From JASFBA01 sp036172265 (GTDB taxonomy: Bacteria > Chloroflexota > Chloroflexia > DTKN01), in NCBI GenBank assembly GCA_036172265.1, contig JASFBA010000084.1, positions 21,031 to 85,030 of the forward strand: a stretch of DNA of 64,000 nucleotides. The letters are read 5' to 3'. Positions 10,101 through 18,007 of this stretch are shown one piece after another. The notes under the pieces were generated by a model that searched no databases, was not told where the DNA came from, and was given only the letters and a program-made list of their open reading frames with translations. Within the stretch, counting starts at the first letter, position 1, and every line of letters begins with the position of its first letter. The position numbers and the translations under genes are program-made.

Positions 10101-11517
10101 GAACTTCTCCTTCGGCGGCATAGACCAGGACCTCCCTTATGACAACGGCACCGTCGGCGGCTTCTTCGACTGGGCCTGGCGGGCCGAAAGCGGCGACTGG
10201 CGCTTCTTCTTCACCGACGTCCCCGACGACCATGGCCTGCCCGAAGGCACCTATTTCCTGGTGCACACCATTTGGAGCAACTACCCCACCGACCTGGATA
10301 CCTTGGTCTTTGGGCCGACCTGGGATGAATTCTCCGCTTCTATGCCCGACACCTTCGGCCCCTACGCCCTCTATAAGGTCGGCGGAAGCGAGAACACCTA
10401 CCAGGGCAGCGGCCGGTGGCTCTTCCGCACCAACACCGGGACGACTGAGGAGTGGGTCGCGGCGCCGCTGCAGGCCGGATTGCACCTCTTTGCCCTCCAT
10501 AACGTCCTCTTCAACCCGGAGGACGAGGCCGGCCAACTCCACAAGGACATCCCCTTCAGCGGCACTGTCGGCACGCTTTCGGTCAGCCCCAGCCCGGTGG
10601 AAATCTGGACCACTTCCTTCACCGGCGACGTGCTGATGGAGGCGCTCTCCTCGATGTCCCTGCCCGGCATCACGGCGACGGCCTACGGCCTGAGCCAGCC
10701 GCTCTTCTGGACCTACGAACCGATCACCCCGGCCGCCGGCCTGTGCGACTGGTCCTACATCTTCACCGTCACGAACGCCGCCTATATCGAGGCCGAAACC
10801 TCCAGCCCCGATGTGAGCGACAATGACCTCTACCTCTATTGGTGGGATGGGGCCACCTGGGTACAGATCGCTGCTTCCACCGGCCCAACGGCCGAAGAGT
10901 ACATCCGCGTGCTCCTGCCGGCGGACGGCCAGTATCGCCTCTGCCTGGACGACTGGGCCGGGGTGACAGGCCACTTCGACCTCGTGCTCTTTGCCCCGGC
11001 CGGGACAGGCCTCTGGACGACCGACGTGCCCACCGGAACGCTCGAACCGGGGGTGCCGGTCCACTTCACCCTGAACTATAGCGCTACCATGACCCCGGGC
11101 GACTGGTACGGCGTCATCCTGGCCGGCCCGCCGGTCGCCCCCTCGGCCATCCTGGTTCCGGTCATCATCCATTACGCCGAGTGCTGGCCGATCGAGACGG
11201 CCGACTTCGCCTGGTCGCCGATGACACCGACGGTGGGGCAGGCAACGCTCTTCACGGCAACGGTTACGCCGCCCACGGCGACGACGCCCATCACCTACAC
11301 CTGGGACTTTGGCGACGGCCATACGGCGGTATCCACCGTCCCGACGGTGACCCACGCCTACACCGCTACGGACACCTACACCGTCACCTTGACGGTGCGG
11401 AACGCCTGCACGCCGGAGCCTGTCCGCTGGAAGCACGTCTTGACCGTGGAGGCGGCTCCGCCGCCTGTATACAAGATTTACCTGCCGCTCGTCTTCAAGG
11501 GATACACCGCGCCCTAA
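7141..11517 (+). CDS. Large secreted subtilase (S8) with PKD domain and C-terminal YLPLVFK motif
   Basis: 1458 residues from the GTG at 7141, which has AAAGGAG 6-12 bases before it and a signal peptide (VKRTLAFVGTLVLVASLLL ending near SAGA). The in-frame GTG/ATG at 7072/7075 overlaps AAGGAGGTGATG and would add 22-23 residues. Catalytic residues: Asp209 in VAVIDTGVD, His423 in GGDHGTLCASN, Ser634 in GGTSRSAPVAAG. The Asp-His spacing (about 214 residues) shows a large insertion in the catalytic domain. Then come long beta-rich regions, a PKD domain (about 1355-1440, YTWDFGDGH) and a tail KIYLPLVFKGYTAP. Probably an exported or surface-held protease. Confidence 0.93.
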   Translation: MKRTLAFVGTLVLVASLLLPLSAGADSVRPQSAEVAPAAPPAQPPRPYAGQVTTATDRALAKIHPNLRETARAGGDSLVSVNVFLRPGADVQGLVALFDRPIVRTILGTTSIIGRVPAHNLLKLAANEGVDVVLDPMPYVPPPRTPDPDMPQRIARAQEKIRARLEGSISHPARGAGTEGWWDVGEGHRSSYAWANGYTGQGVKVAVIDTGVDFAHPDLQGTWAVYPLTSTTIPPTYTQAYGGWPIAFDDLSMMDYALTGGPAPGTWYADTSYTVSVTPTITTTIIFDGKTFTVAGSLSGIYHIGYHPDTSLVAWWYGEPVAVLVVDKNDAGIYNTVYVDLDDDYDFTNEKPVTRDDPIAWKDFGDGYADVSGGMIYFIADGQHHPPGFDWLWQPSVPPFDPPAAGNMVAFMLNDAQLAGGDHGTLCASNVAGQGVIDGGAPPYKPIGVGGMVQGGGREAKVWAMGCFYCGGYETDYYYMTALGYDGLPETGDEAEIVSMSYGSTATDNDGWDWTSRFLTWLNLGYAPHTSYVGSSGNGAPAYGTVNSPNPVTGVSVGASTQYDSCGGVFDPITSTAQLLWGDLQSWSDVGPGADGSVGVSVLANGAWGAGDLALNEWGDGWTAWECWGGTSRSAPVAAGNLALIYDAYRQAHGEYPTWDVARAILMSGANDALHDPLRQGAGTVNAERATWVAGGDYGFYVLPDSWSAGDYRGENYLSFANIVHPGDSSSQAFTLVNDSAFPITVTLSDGYFTLLGEVEWTFVTSNTLEQRIWAQPDYLFTATQWVESGGPYEGADLMIAKLAFPYRQFSLDDPATPPQVYRSRWRVLIYDWTDINGDGNLWTDLNGDGVVQTGEIDTYEYNRYGYGYSSGTTMQQSARDPSNRYHDGLYIGVEHRTAYAAIPTTTIELRVSFYKRVDWPWLETNVSSLTIPAGGTATFTATLSVPVTAPLGLYQGEILVQDPGYMTYTAHTPVVPVVVSVAADGPNFSFGGIDQDLPYDNGTVGGFFDWAWRAESGDWRFFFTDVPDDHGLPEGTYFLVHTIWSNYPTDLDTLVFGPTWDEFSASMPDTFGPYALYKVGGSENTYQGSGRWLFRTNTGTTEEWVAAPLQAGLHLFALHNVLFNPEDEAGQLHKDIPFSGTVGTLSVSPSPVEIWTTSFTGDVLMEALSSMSLPGITATAYGLSQPLFWTYEPITPAAGLCDWSYIFTVTNAAYIEAETSSPDVSDNDLYLYWWDGATWVQIAASTGPTAEEYIRVLLPADGQYRLCLDDWAGVTGHFDLVLFAPAGTGLWTTDVPTGTLEPGVPVHFTLNYSATMTPGDWYGVILAGPPVAPSAILVPVIIHYAECWPIETADFAWSPMTPTVGQATLFTATVTPPTATTPITYTWDFGDGHTAVSTVPTVTHAYTATDTYTVTLTVRNACTPEPVRWKHVLTVEAAPPPVYKIYLPLVFKGYTAP

Positions 11518-11545
11518 GGCGGCAGCAGGAAGCGCACCGAATCAG

Positions 11546-11580
11546 GGGGCCGGCCGGGGGATGTCCGGCCGGCCCCTTAT
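11546..11580 (+). terminator. Terminator hairpin after the subtilase gene
   Basis: A perfect 12-bp GC-rich stem (11546-11557 with 11565-11576), 7-base loop, followed by TTATATTT. The T run is interrupted, so Rho-independent strength is uncertain, but position and stem fit. Confidence 0.7.
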
Positions 11581-11661
11581 ATTTCACGGCGTTGGGTTAT
11601 GGGTTGGACGGCCCATCCGACTAAAGAGCCTACCCCAAAACTCGTGGATGAGGCGCTTGCA

Positions 11662-11689
11662 GGTAGGCAAAGACGGTGCCTTCGCCTAG
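11662..11689. repeat. Imperfect copy of the palindromic repeat
   Basis: GGTAGGCAAAGACGGTGCC followed by TTCGCCTAG, a diverged copy of the element at 16214, 30931 and 34379, just before the end of the convergent thioesterase gene. Confidence 0.5.
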
Positions 11690-11692
11690 TTC

Positions 11693-12490
11693 CTAAAGAG
11701 CCTCCAGAAGAAGGGCCCGGGCCCATTCTGGAATGGGAGCCGGGCGAAGGTCCTTCTGCACAAAAGTCTGGACCGTTCGGCCGACAGCGACGGCGCGCCC
11801 GCCTTCGCCGCTAAGGCGATAGCCCAGGACGAAGGAACGCTGCCGCACCTCTTCCACCCAGACGGCGATCTTTAGTTCCTGGTCAAAGCGCACCGGAGAA
11901 AGGTAGCGACAGCCTACCCAGGCGATAACAAAGGGGCTGCCGTCCACCTCCATTTGGGCGTAGTCGAGGCCGAGACGGTGCAGAAAGGCGATGCGTCCGA
12001 CCTCGAACCAGCCCAGGTAGCGGGAGAAGTGGGCCCCCCGAGTGGGCTCGCTTTCGGCGTAGCGCACTCGCAAGGGAAAACCTTCCTGGCGGCCGCGCGG
12101 GGAGAGGTGTTCCCATCCCACCAGCCGCTCCGCAGGCGATTGAACCGGGGTGGGATAGAGGCTTCCGACACCTTCCAAGAGCGTCGTTCCCCGCGCCCGT
12201 GCTTCTCCCTGCCCCAGAATTTCGTGGGTGATCCAGAGGTGGCCCTCCTCTGCGCCGAGGGCCCGGCTGCGTACGGTCACCGTTTCCCCGTAGCGGATGG
12301 GGGCCAGGTAGCGGCATACGGCCTCCAGGACAAAAGGACGCTCCTCTCCCAGAGGGCGACCCAGGGCGGTGAAGAGGGCCTCATAGCCCAGTTCAAACCA
12401 GGCCACGTGGTTGGCGTAATAGACCACATGTTGGGCATCGGTCTCGGCATAGCGAACAGGAAAGGAGATTTCGGCCAACATCTCAAGCAT
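11693..12490 (-). CDS. Double-hotdog acyl-CoA thioesterase-like protein
   Basis: About 265 residues with two tandem hotdog domains of the 4-hydroxybenzoyl-CoA thioesterase type. Domain 1 has PVRYAETDAQHVVYYANH followed by WFELGYEAL, with the catalytic-type Asp in ETDAQ. Domain 2 has the same layout, RVRYAESEPTRGAHFSRY then WFEVGRIAF, but the Asp is replaced by Glu/Pro, so it may be structural only. The start is placed at the ATG at 12490 (MLEMLAEISF); the frame stays open upstream but that part overlaps the TolB-like gene. Substrate unknown. Confidence 0.8.
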   Translation of the reverse strand: MLEMLAEISFPVRYAETDAQHVVYYANHVAWFELGYEALFTALGRPLGEERPFVLEAVCRYLAPIRYGETVTVRSRALGAEEGHLWITHEILGQGEARARGTTLLEGVGSLYPTPVQSPAERLVGWEHLSPRGRQEGFPLRVRYAESEPTRGAHFSRYLGWFEVGRIAFLHRLGLDYAQMEVDGSPFVIAWVGCRYLSPVRFDQELKIAVWVEEVRQRSFVLGYRLSGEGGRAVAVGRTVQTFVQKDLRPAPIPEWARALLLEAL

Positions 12491-12506
12491 GCAAACGTGC
12501 AGACGG

Positions 12507-13553
12507 TCATGGTGCCCACGAAGGGCGGGAGGTCGCATCCACCTGGGCGCCATAGGTCAGGCGTTCCTCGCCAGCCGGCCGGGGGAAGCCGTCCGAAGAC
12601 ACTTTCAGAGTGAGTAACCACAGCTCAAAGCAGCCATCCTGCACAGCGATAAAGGCAATCTGCTTCCCGTCGGGCGACCAAGCCGGGCTGCGCGCCGCTT
12701 TCTGCGATGAAAGGGGCTGGGGAGACCACTCTTCCTGGTAAAGCGGATTGGCCGGAGAGGGCATCACCCAGATGTGGGTTTCGCCGGCCTGCCGGGCGGC
12801 GTAGGCAATCCATTGCCCATCGGGAGACCAGGCCGGGTCGTAGCGTTCAATGCCCTCTACCTCTTCCCCCAGATGCACCACATTACCGGTATCGAGATCC
12901 AGGTAACGCAACTGCGCCCCGTGGTTATAGGGGAAAAAGGTAAAGGCCATATACCTCCCGTCGGGCGACCAGACCGGGCTTTCGATGAATCCGCCCAGGG
13001 AGAGGTAGGGCTGTTCCCCGCTTCCGTCCGGGCGGATACGCCAGACCGATAGGACGTTGGAAAGTTGGCGAGGCTCAGAGTGGGAGATATAGCCGATCCA
13101 GTCGCCCTCGGGGGGAATCCAGTGGGGTTGAAAGGCCCAGTAGGAGGCATGGGCGGCTTCACGGCTCTGTGCGGGGTAGGTGGAACGGTTGACCGTGACC
13201 GGATGAGGGTTAGAGCCGTCGGCCTCCATCACCCAGATATCGGAGTAGCCCTCGCCCCGGACGACAAAGGCGATCCGCTTCCCGTCGGGCGACCAGGCCG
13301 GTTGAGTGGCCGGTGTCGGCCCGGTCAGGCGACGGGCGGTGGTGCCGGTATACAGCCAGATGTGTCCTTGGCCGGCATAGAGCAGCCGGCCTGAAACCGA
13401 CGGCCCTCGAGGTTGTTCCCGGGTTTCAGGCGGCATGGCCGTAGGAGAGGGAGAGCGGGACGTAATCGGCCTTCCCCCCGGCTGGCAACCGGCGGCGAGG
13501 TTGAGCACCAGCAGTACCAGAAGGATTCCTATTCTGCCCGTCTTTTTCATCAT
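12507..13553 (-). CDS. TolB-like beta-propeller lipoprotein
   Basis: 348 residues. The N-terminus is a lipoprotein signal (GILLVLLVLNLAAGC, lipobox Cys at about residue 23), then a Ser/Pro-rich linker and a WD40-like/TolB propeller marked by repeated blade motifs: PAWSPDGKRIAF, PVWSPDGRYMAF, PAWSPDGQWIAY and PAWSPDGKQIAF. Such proteins sit on the outer face of the membrane as binding scaffolds. Two ATGs in tandem (13553 and 13550) follow AGGAGCGG. It lies 6 bases after the kinase-fusion gene, so the two are probably co-transcribed. Confidence 0.88.
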   Translation of the reverse strand: MMKKTGRIGILLVLLVLNLAAGCQPGGRPITSRSPSPTAMPPETREQPRGPSVSGRLLYAGQGHIWLYTGTTARRLTGPTPATQPAWSPDGKRIAFVVRGEGYSDIWVMEADGSNPHPVTVNRSTYPAQSREAAHASYWAFQPHWIPPEGDWIGYISHSEPRQLSNVLSVWRIRPDGSGEQPYLSLGGFIESPVWSPDGRYMAFTFFPYNHGAQLRYLDLDTGNVVHLGEEVEGIERYDPAWSPDGQWIAYAARQAGETHIWVMPSPANPLYQEEWSPQPLSSQKAARSPAWSPDGKQIAFIAVQDGCFELWLLTLKVSSDGFPRPAGEERLTYGAQVDATSRPSWAP

Positions 13554-13559
13554 CCGCTC

Positions 13560-15071
13560 CTAGGCCGCCTGGCCGAAAAGGCCGGGCGGGATGTTTCGAG
13601 GAAGCAACACCCGAAGAGACCGGGGGATGGCCCGGAAGGTCATCGGCGTCTGCCCGATCGGTTCCCCGTCTACCTGAACGTAGAGAGGCGTCCGCGAGGA
13701 AATCACTACCTCCCGCGCCCGGCGATACTCTACCCCGCCGATCCATTTCTGACGCTGCAGGAGCGTCAACAGGGCAAAGAGGGAGATCTGGGGCAGCCCC
13801 CCCTTGCCCCGCAGGATGCAGACGTCCAGGAGGCCGTCGTCCACCGTGGCCTGGGGCGTGACCTGGGCAAATCCCCCGTAGAGCCGGGTGTTGCCGATGA
13901 TCGCCACCACCGTCTCACCGGCGATCTGCTGGTCGTCCAAGATGATCACCGCCTCTTCTCCGGCGTAATGGATGGCCGAGGCGATGCCTCGGAGGATGTA
14001 ACTCCAAGGCCAGAAGAGTTGCCGGGTATCGCCGGTCATGGTCTGCACTACGGCAGCGTCGTAGCCGACGCCGGCCATCAGGAGGAAGTAGCGCGAACCG
14101 GCCAATCCCAGGTCCATAGAGCGAATCTGGCCCTGGAGGAGGACCTGGGCCGCTTCCAGAGGCTCTGTAGGCAGGCCCTGCTCGCGGGCCCAGATGTTGC
14201 CCGTGCCCAGCGGCAGGACGGCGAGAGCCGTAGTCGTGCCGGCCAGGCCGTTGACCACCTCGTTGACGGTGCCATCGCCGCCGACGGCGACGACGACATC
14301 CAGCCCGGCTGCGGCCGCCTCGCGGGCCAGTTCCATTGCGCCCCCGGGTTTGCGGGTCTCCCGCAGGCTCACTTCCCAACCTTGGCGCACCAGATAACCG
14401 AGGACTTCTTCCAGGTCGGCCAGACGGTAGGCCTGGCCGGCGGCCGGATTCAGAATCAGGCGCACCCGGGGGTGAGGGGGTAGGGGAGCGGGAAGGCCTT
14501 CCAGGTAACGGGCGATCTCCTCCACCGCCTCCGAGATATCACCGCCGGTATCCACCACCCGGTGCGGCCGGCGGACCGGCTCCATCTTCCCGGCGTAATC
14601 CAGGTAGACCGACCAGTCGGCCTCCGATCCATAGTCCGGCAGGAGGCCCTCCCCCCGTTCCTGCAGCCGCTGGCGCACCACTTCGGGCGCGGCCGTGGTC
14701 TGCAATACCATCAGGGCTGCCCCTTTCTCCTCGGCCAGGGTATAGTAGCGCCGGCGGTGGCGGCGAAGGAGGTTGGTGGCATCGAAAATGACGCTGTGGC
14801 CTTCCTCCAGAAGGCCGGCCACTACCTCCAGACAGGTGCTGTGGACGATATGATGCTCCTCAGGCGCGTAAGTGGGGCGAGGGAAAAGGAGCCGCCGCAC
14901 CTGGTCGCTGGCGACGATGACCAGGGGCAGGCGATCGGCCAGACGCTGGGCCAGGTACGATTTGCCTGTCCCCGGCAGGCCGCACAGGAGGATCAGGGCC
15001 GGCCGAAGCAGCCGGCCCGAAGGGAGGCGAAGCGCCGCCCGAATGCGACACGCATCCTGTCCCTGAGGCAT
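13560..15071 (-). CDS. Fusion of P-loop kinase domain with YegS/DgkB-type lipid kinase
   Basis: 503 residues. About 25-195 is a small P-loop kinase-like domain (AAA_33/zeta-toxin-like) with Walker A LLCGLPGTGKSYLAQ, a VASDQVR motif and FDATNLLRRHRRR. About 200-495 is a diacylglycerol/lipid-kinase domain with LILNPAAG, the signature VAVGGDGTVNEVVNGL, LPLGTGNIWA and a C-terminal PLYVQVDGEP. Each domain alone is familiar; this one-chain arrangement is not one I recognise. The second domain would phosphorylate a lipid such as diacylglycerol at the membrane face; the first domain's substrate cannot be read. ATG follows AAAGGCGG. Confidence 0.85.
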   Translation of the reverse strand: MPQGQDACRIRAALRLPSGRLLRPALILLCGLPGTGKSYLAQRLADRLPLVIVASDQVRRLLFPRPTYAPEEHHIVHSTCLEVVAGLLEEGHSVIFDATNLLRRHRRRYYTLAEEKGAALMVLQTTAAPEVVRQRLQERGEGLLPDYGSEADWSVYLDYAGKMEPVRRPHRVVDTGGDISEAVEEIARYLEGLPAPLPPHPRVRLILNPAAGQAYRLADLEEVLGYLVRQGWEVSLRETRKPGGAMELAREAAAAGLDVVVAVGGDGTVNEVVNGLAGTTTALAVLPLGTGNIWAREQGLPTEPLEAAQVLLQGQIRSMDLGLAGSRYFLLMAGVGYDAAVVQTMTGDTRQLFWPWSYILRGIASAIHYAGEEAVIILDDQQIAGETVVAIIGNTRLYGGFAQVTPQATVDDGLLDVCILRGKGGLPQISLFALLTLLQRQKWIGGVEYRRAREVVISSRTPLYVQVDGEPIGQTPMTFRAIPRSLRVLLPRNIPPGLFGQAA

Positions 15072-15089
15072 CCGCCTTTCACCGAATCG

Positions 15090-15110
15090 CCCCGAGCATC
15101 TTGCTCGGGG
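15090..15110. repeat. Hairpin upstream of the kinase-fusion gene
   Basis: Perfect 9-bp stem CCCCGAGCA/TGCTCGGGG with a 3-base loop, in the leader of the minus-strand gene that starts at 15071. Confidence 0.6.
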
Positions 15111-15157
15111 CTACCCTGTTTCCTGCCGAAAGCGACCTTACCGATCGCGCCCCAAAT

Positions 15158-15186
15158 ATTATACCCCACCTTGGAGGGGCAAGCAA
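15158..15186 (-). promoter_or_regulatory. Promoter of the kinase-fusion/lipoprotein/thioesterase genes
   Basis: Minus-strand TTGCTT (15186-15181), 17 bases, TATAAT (15163-15158). Transcription would begin near 15151 and pass through the hairpin at 15090-15110 before the start codon at 15071. Confidence 0.65.
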
Positions 15187-15632
15187 ATTCTGCATCCACT
15201 TATAGCCGGCCGGGCCGGATTGACAAGCCGACCTACCGAATGATGAGCGGATGTCAGTCCATCAGGTAGGAGCAAGGGAGTAAGGGGGAGTTCCGACAAA
15301 CCTGGGTCCCACCCCGCCGGTGTAAAAGTAGGGGCGGTTTCACTCCACCCATAGGTATCAAGCCAACGGAAGTTCCCCCCGGTGGAGAGGCTAGGGGGAA
15401 GAGCGACGCCGGCAGCCCTTCTCCCCCTCCTGACCTCCCCCATCCAGGGGGAGGGACTCCGCTCTCCTGCCTTCGGGCAGGATGGTCATCGGGCGAGATA
15501 GGTGAAGGAAAAGGGGAAACGGAACCGGTTCGCCGGGGAGTACCATCGCTGCGCTCTACTTGTCCCGCTTGATAGGTATAGGGCGTAGCGGTGCTACGCC
15601 CCTGTTGCTATGCAAGGGGAAACAACAGTCCC
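15187..15632. other. Repeat-rich intergenic region
   Basis: No gene is seen. It contains a partial copy of a dispersed repeat (15213-15248, inverted relative to 26239-26275), a hairpin CCTGCC-TTCG-GGCAGG at 15466-15481 with a UUCG-type tetraloop, and a 9-bp hairpin with a 3-base loop at 15581-15601 (GGGCGTAGC/GCTACGCCC). The pyrimidine-rich stretch around 15415-15455 resembles degenerate non-coding filler. Confidence 0.55.
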
Positions 15633-16088
15633 CTATCGTACCAGGCCTCCGCAGTAATGCATTCGGAAGAGTTCTTCCTGCTGGTAGAAAACCTGCGTCT
15701 CCCCCTCAAAGAGGGCCAAATCCCCTTCGTTGCGGTCCTCGTAGCGCAGGTTGCGCTCCTGAAAACGGTGTGGTCCCAGCAGGCGACGCTCCCGGTAGCG
15801 TTCCAACTGGGCCCGCTGGAGGAAGGCAGCCAGTTCTTCGCCGGGCAGGGGCAGGTCACGGATAAGGATCAGGTAATTCATTCCCCAGACAACCGTTCCA
15901 GCCCGCCGGACAACTTCCTGACCGATGAGGCGGCTCTGGCCAAAGTAACTATCCCGGTAGGAAAGGGCGCCTTCGCGATAGACAATTTCCACCGCTCCGG
16001 GACGTTCGGGCGGCAGGCGCCGGCTGCGTCCCAGACAAGTGTGCTCCCGGGCCAGGATGATAAAGCGCTCCAGTTCGCGCAAGTCCAT
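15633..16088 (-). CDS. DUF5680 domain protein
   Basis: 151 residues. The pattern LRELERFIILAREHT, then SYRDSYFGQSRLIGQEVV and VWGMNYL matches the DUF5680 domain, usually seen alone or after an XRE-type HTH; no HTH is present here. The function of the domain is unknown. The ATG at 16088 is chosen because GGGAGGA precedes it; an upstream in-frame ATG at 16106 lacks one. It stands alone between repeat-rich intergenic regions. Confidence 0.8.
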   Translation of the reverse strand: MDLRELERFIILAREHTCLGRSRRLPPERPGAVEIVYREGALSYRDSYFGQSRLIGQEVVRRAGTVVWGMNYLILIRDLPLPGEELAAFLQRAQLERYRERRLLGPHRFQERNLRYEDRNEGDLALFEGETQVFYQQEELFRMHYCGGLVR

Positions 16089-16195
16089 GGCCGTCCTCCC
16101 GTTCATCGTTCAGCACCGCTATGTTTTTTACTGGACACCGGCGAAATCACCCTATGTCGCCCTTGCCTTCGTGCTTCACCGGGATGCCACTTAGT

Positions 16196-16242
16196 CTATC
16201 CGAACCCCCCGCCGGGTAGGCGAAGGCACTGCCTTTCTACCC
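16196..16242. repeat. Palindromic repeat upstream of the SufR-like gene
   Basis: TATCCGAA followed by CCGCCGGGTAGGCGAAGGCA and a mirrored arm TGCCTTTCTACCC. The same flank TATCCGAA-N-CCGCC is found left of the copy at 30931. Confidence 0.65.
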
Positions 16243-16374
16243 ACGAACATCTCCCCCGAGGGGCGGGTTCAGAACCCTTACCGGGTCGAGTTCACCAGAG
16301 TCTAGTTTTTTTATTCTAGCAAAAGGGCCGGCCTCCGTCAAGGCGGGACTTTATAAAATTTCGATAGTAAAAAC

Positions 16375-16403
16375 TTGACAAAATTACCAAAGTGTGGTAC
16401 AAT
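16375..16403 (+). promoter_or_regulatory. Promoter of the SufR-like/Crp-like genes
   Basis: TTGACA (16375-16380), 17 bases, TACAAT (16398-16403), with TG one base before the -10. The leader to the ATG at 16474 is about 64 bases. Confidence 0.8.
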
Positions 16404-16473
16404 ATATGGGGCATCTTGGAATCTGCCGGTGCACGGCGAGGTACCTGGCCAAGGCTGGGCCAAGGAGAGGACG

Positions 16474-17139
16474 ATGTCGGCAGCCAGCACGCGAGAACAG
16501 ATTCTCTTTCTTCTGCGGACCGAGGGCCCGTTGACGGCCGCGCGTCTGGGAGAGCGCCTGGGCATCGGCATCACCGCCGTGCGCCAACATCTGGAGCGAC
16601 TACGGGCTGAGGGGTGCGTCGAGGTGGCCGGCCTGAAGCGCGGGCGAGGCCGGCCCTGTCAACTCTTTTCCCTGACCCCGGCCGCCGACCGCCTTCTGCC
16701 CCAGGGCTATGAGGCTCTGGCCCTGGACCTTCTGGAGGCAATCCTGCGTTTGCCCCAGGGAAATATGCTGGTCCGGCAGATCCTTTCTGCCCGACGGAAA
16801 CTGTGGCTCGAACGCTACAGTTCACGCCTGGCCGGCTTCCCCCTGAACGAACGGCTCGCCCAGATTACCGAGATTTTCAACGAAAAGGGGGGACTGGCTC
16901 ATTACGCAGCCCAGGCCGACGGCTCCTATCTCTTGACCAAGCATCACTGCAATATCTCGGCCGTGGCCCTGCGTCACCCGATCTTTTGCCAGGAGGAACA
17001 GGCCTGGCTGCAGGAAGCCCTGGAGTCCCAGGTAGAGGTACTGCGACTTCGGGCTCGTGGAGACCCATTCTGTCAGTTCCGTATCATCCCTCGCCCAGCA
17101 GTTGCCGCATCTGTTGGGCCAAGGGGAGGAGGAAGATAA
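16474..17139 (+). CDS. SufR-like iron-sulfur transcriptional regulator
   Basis: 221 residues. An N-terminal winged helix (about 5-65: TREQILFLLRTEGPLTAARL, then GITAVRQHLERLRAEG) is followed by a regulatory domain. C-terminal cysteines, in KHHCNISAVA, HPIFCQEE and GDPFCQFRI, match the spacing of the SufR/DtxR-like family, where they bind an Fe-S cluster that controls DNA binding. SufR normally represses sufBCDS; no suf genes are here, so the target is unknown and may be its own promoter or the downstream regulator. ATG at 16474 follows AAGGAGAGG. The stop overlaps the next start (TAATG). Confidence 0.85.
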   Translation: MSAASTREQILFLLRTEGPLTAARLGERLGIGITAVRQHLERLRAEGCVEVAGLKRGRGRPCQLFSLTPAADRLLPQGYEALALDLLEAILRLPQGNMLVRQILSARRKLWLERYSSRLAGFPLNERLAQITEIFNEKGGLAHYAAQADGSYLLTKHHCNISAVALRHPIFCQEEQAWLQEALESQVEVLRLRARGDPFCQFRIIPRPAVAASVGPRGGGR

Positions 17140-17810
17140 TGCAACGGGGACCGTTCCCTCATCTAGCCGCCGTCCGGCCGGATCCTTGGTGGAGGTTGAA
17201 GCAAGCAGCCCGCCGGAGGACGTTCCACAGAGGAGAAGTGCTCTTTCAGGCCGGCAGGCCGGCCGACGAACTGTACCTGCTGGAACGGGGTCGGATTCGG
17301 CTTTTCAGCCGCTCTCCCCAAGGCCGGAGACTGACCCTGAGCGTCGTGGAGCCAGGGGACATCTTCGGCGAACAGGCCCTTTTCCCCCGGGGGGCCCGGA
17401 CCAGCCACGCCCAGGCCCTGACCGATGGGGTACTCTATGCCCTGTCCCGCCAGAGGTTGGAGGAACTCCTGTGGGAGGACCCCACCCTGGTCTTGCAGGT
17501 CCTGGAGAACCTGGGGAAGCGGCTCCGTTCCGTGGAGCGCCGTTTGGGCGACCTGGTCTTCAAGTCGGCTCCGGAACGGCTGGCGGCGTTGCTCCTGGAC
17601 ATGGTCGATCCGAGAGTCCGACAGAGTTCTGGGCCGACCTGGTTGCCTTTCCGCTACACCCACCAGCAGTTTGCCGAAATGATCAACACCCATCGGGAAA
17701 CGGTGACCAAGATCTTCAGCCGCTTCCGCGACGACCGTCTGCTGGATTTTGACCGGGATCAGATCGTCCTGCTGGATATGGAACGCCTGCGGGAGATGAG
17801 CCTGCGCTGA
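17139..17810 (+). CDS. Crp/Fnr-family transcriptional regulator
   Basis: 223 residues. The cyclic-nucleotide-binding fold is at about 25-140 (FHRGEVLFQAGRPADELYLL, VVEPGDIFGEQALF) and a C-terminal HTH_Crp at about 150-215 with FRYTHQQFAEMINTHRETVT as the recognition region. No Fnr-type cysteine cluster is present and the cAMP-contact Arg/Ser pattern is not convincing, so the ligand is unknown. Its ATG overlaps the stop of the SufR-like gene and GGGGAGGAGG lies just upstream: translational coupling. It faces a second gene with similar sensory domains at 18004. Confidence 0.9.
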   Translation: MQRGPFPHLAAVRPDPWWRLKQAARRRTFHRGEVLFQAGRPADELYLLERGRIRLFSRSPQGRRLTLSVVEPGDIFGEQALFPRGARTSHAQALTDGVLYALSRQRLEELLWEDPTLVLQVLENLGKRLRSVERRLGDLVFKSAPERLAALLLDMVDPRVRQSSGPTWLPFRYTHQQFAEMINTHRETVTKIFSRFRDDRLLDFDRDQIVLLDMERLREMSLR

Positions 17811-17854
17811 TGGGCCGCCGGCAAAGTGGCCGACGGACGCCCAGGAGTGGGAAA

Positions 17855-18007
17855 ATGGCGAAGAGTTTACAAGAAGCCCTTCTGGAGGTCGAGGAAGACC
17901 TAAAGCGAATCGGCCTGCGGGTCCGAACGGGCAGGAAGCGTCGGCGTGTCCGCCGCAAGGAGCCACCTGCTTCTTCCCAGGAATCCTCGGCTCGGCCGTC
18001 CCGCTAG
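17855..18007 (+). CDS. Small basic protein, hypothetical
   Basis: 50 residues starting MAKSLQEALLEVEEDLKR, an amphipathic acidic helix followed by a very basic tail (TGRKRRRVRRKE). AGGAG lies just before the ATG. A longer form from 17810 overlapping the regulator's stop is possible. Its end overlaps the convergent gene by 4 bases. No family is recognised. Confidence 0.45.
   Translation: MAKSLQEALLEVEEDLKRIGLRVRTGRKRRRVRRKEPPASSQESSARPSR

Larger units (their letters stand above)
16089..16473. other. Intergenic region with palindromic repeat and promoter
   Basis: No gene is seen. It holds a copy of the GGGTAGGCGAAGGCA palindromic repeat (16196-16242), a short palindrome GGGTTC-a-GAACCC (16265-16277), an AT-rich stretch with a T7 run near 16305, and the promoter at 16375-16403. 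Confidence 0.55.

Noticed and set aside
9772..11436. 554-codon minus-strand open frame opposite the subtilase
   Set aside because: Codons are the mirror image of the well-supported subtilase frame; the translation is Gly/Val/Arg-rich with no family match and no ribosome site.
15415..15460. Possible terminator formed by CCTCCCCC and GGGGGAGG near 15434-15455
   Set aside because: Stem is possible but no T run follows on either strand and the region is repetitive filler.
16375..16473. Upstream TTG start for the SufR-like gene
   Set aside because: It coincides with the -35 box of the promoter; the ATG at 16474 has a good ribosome site.
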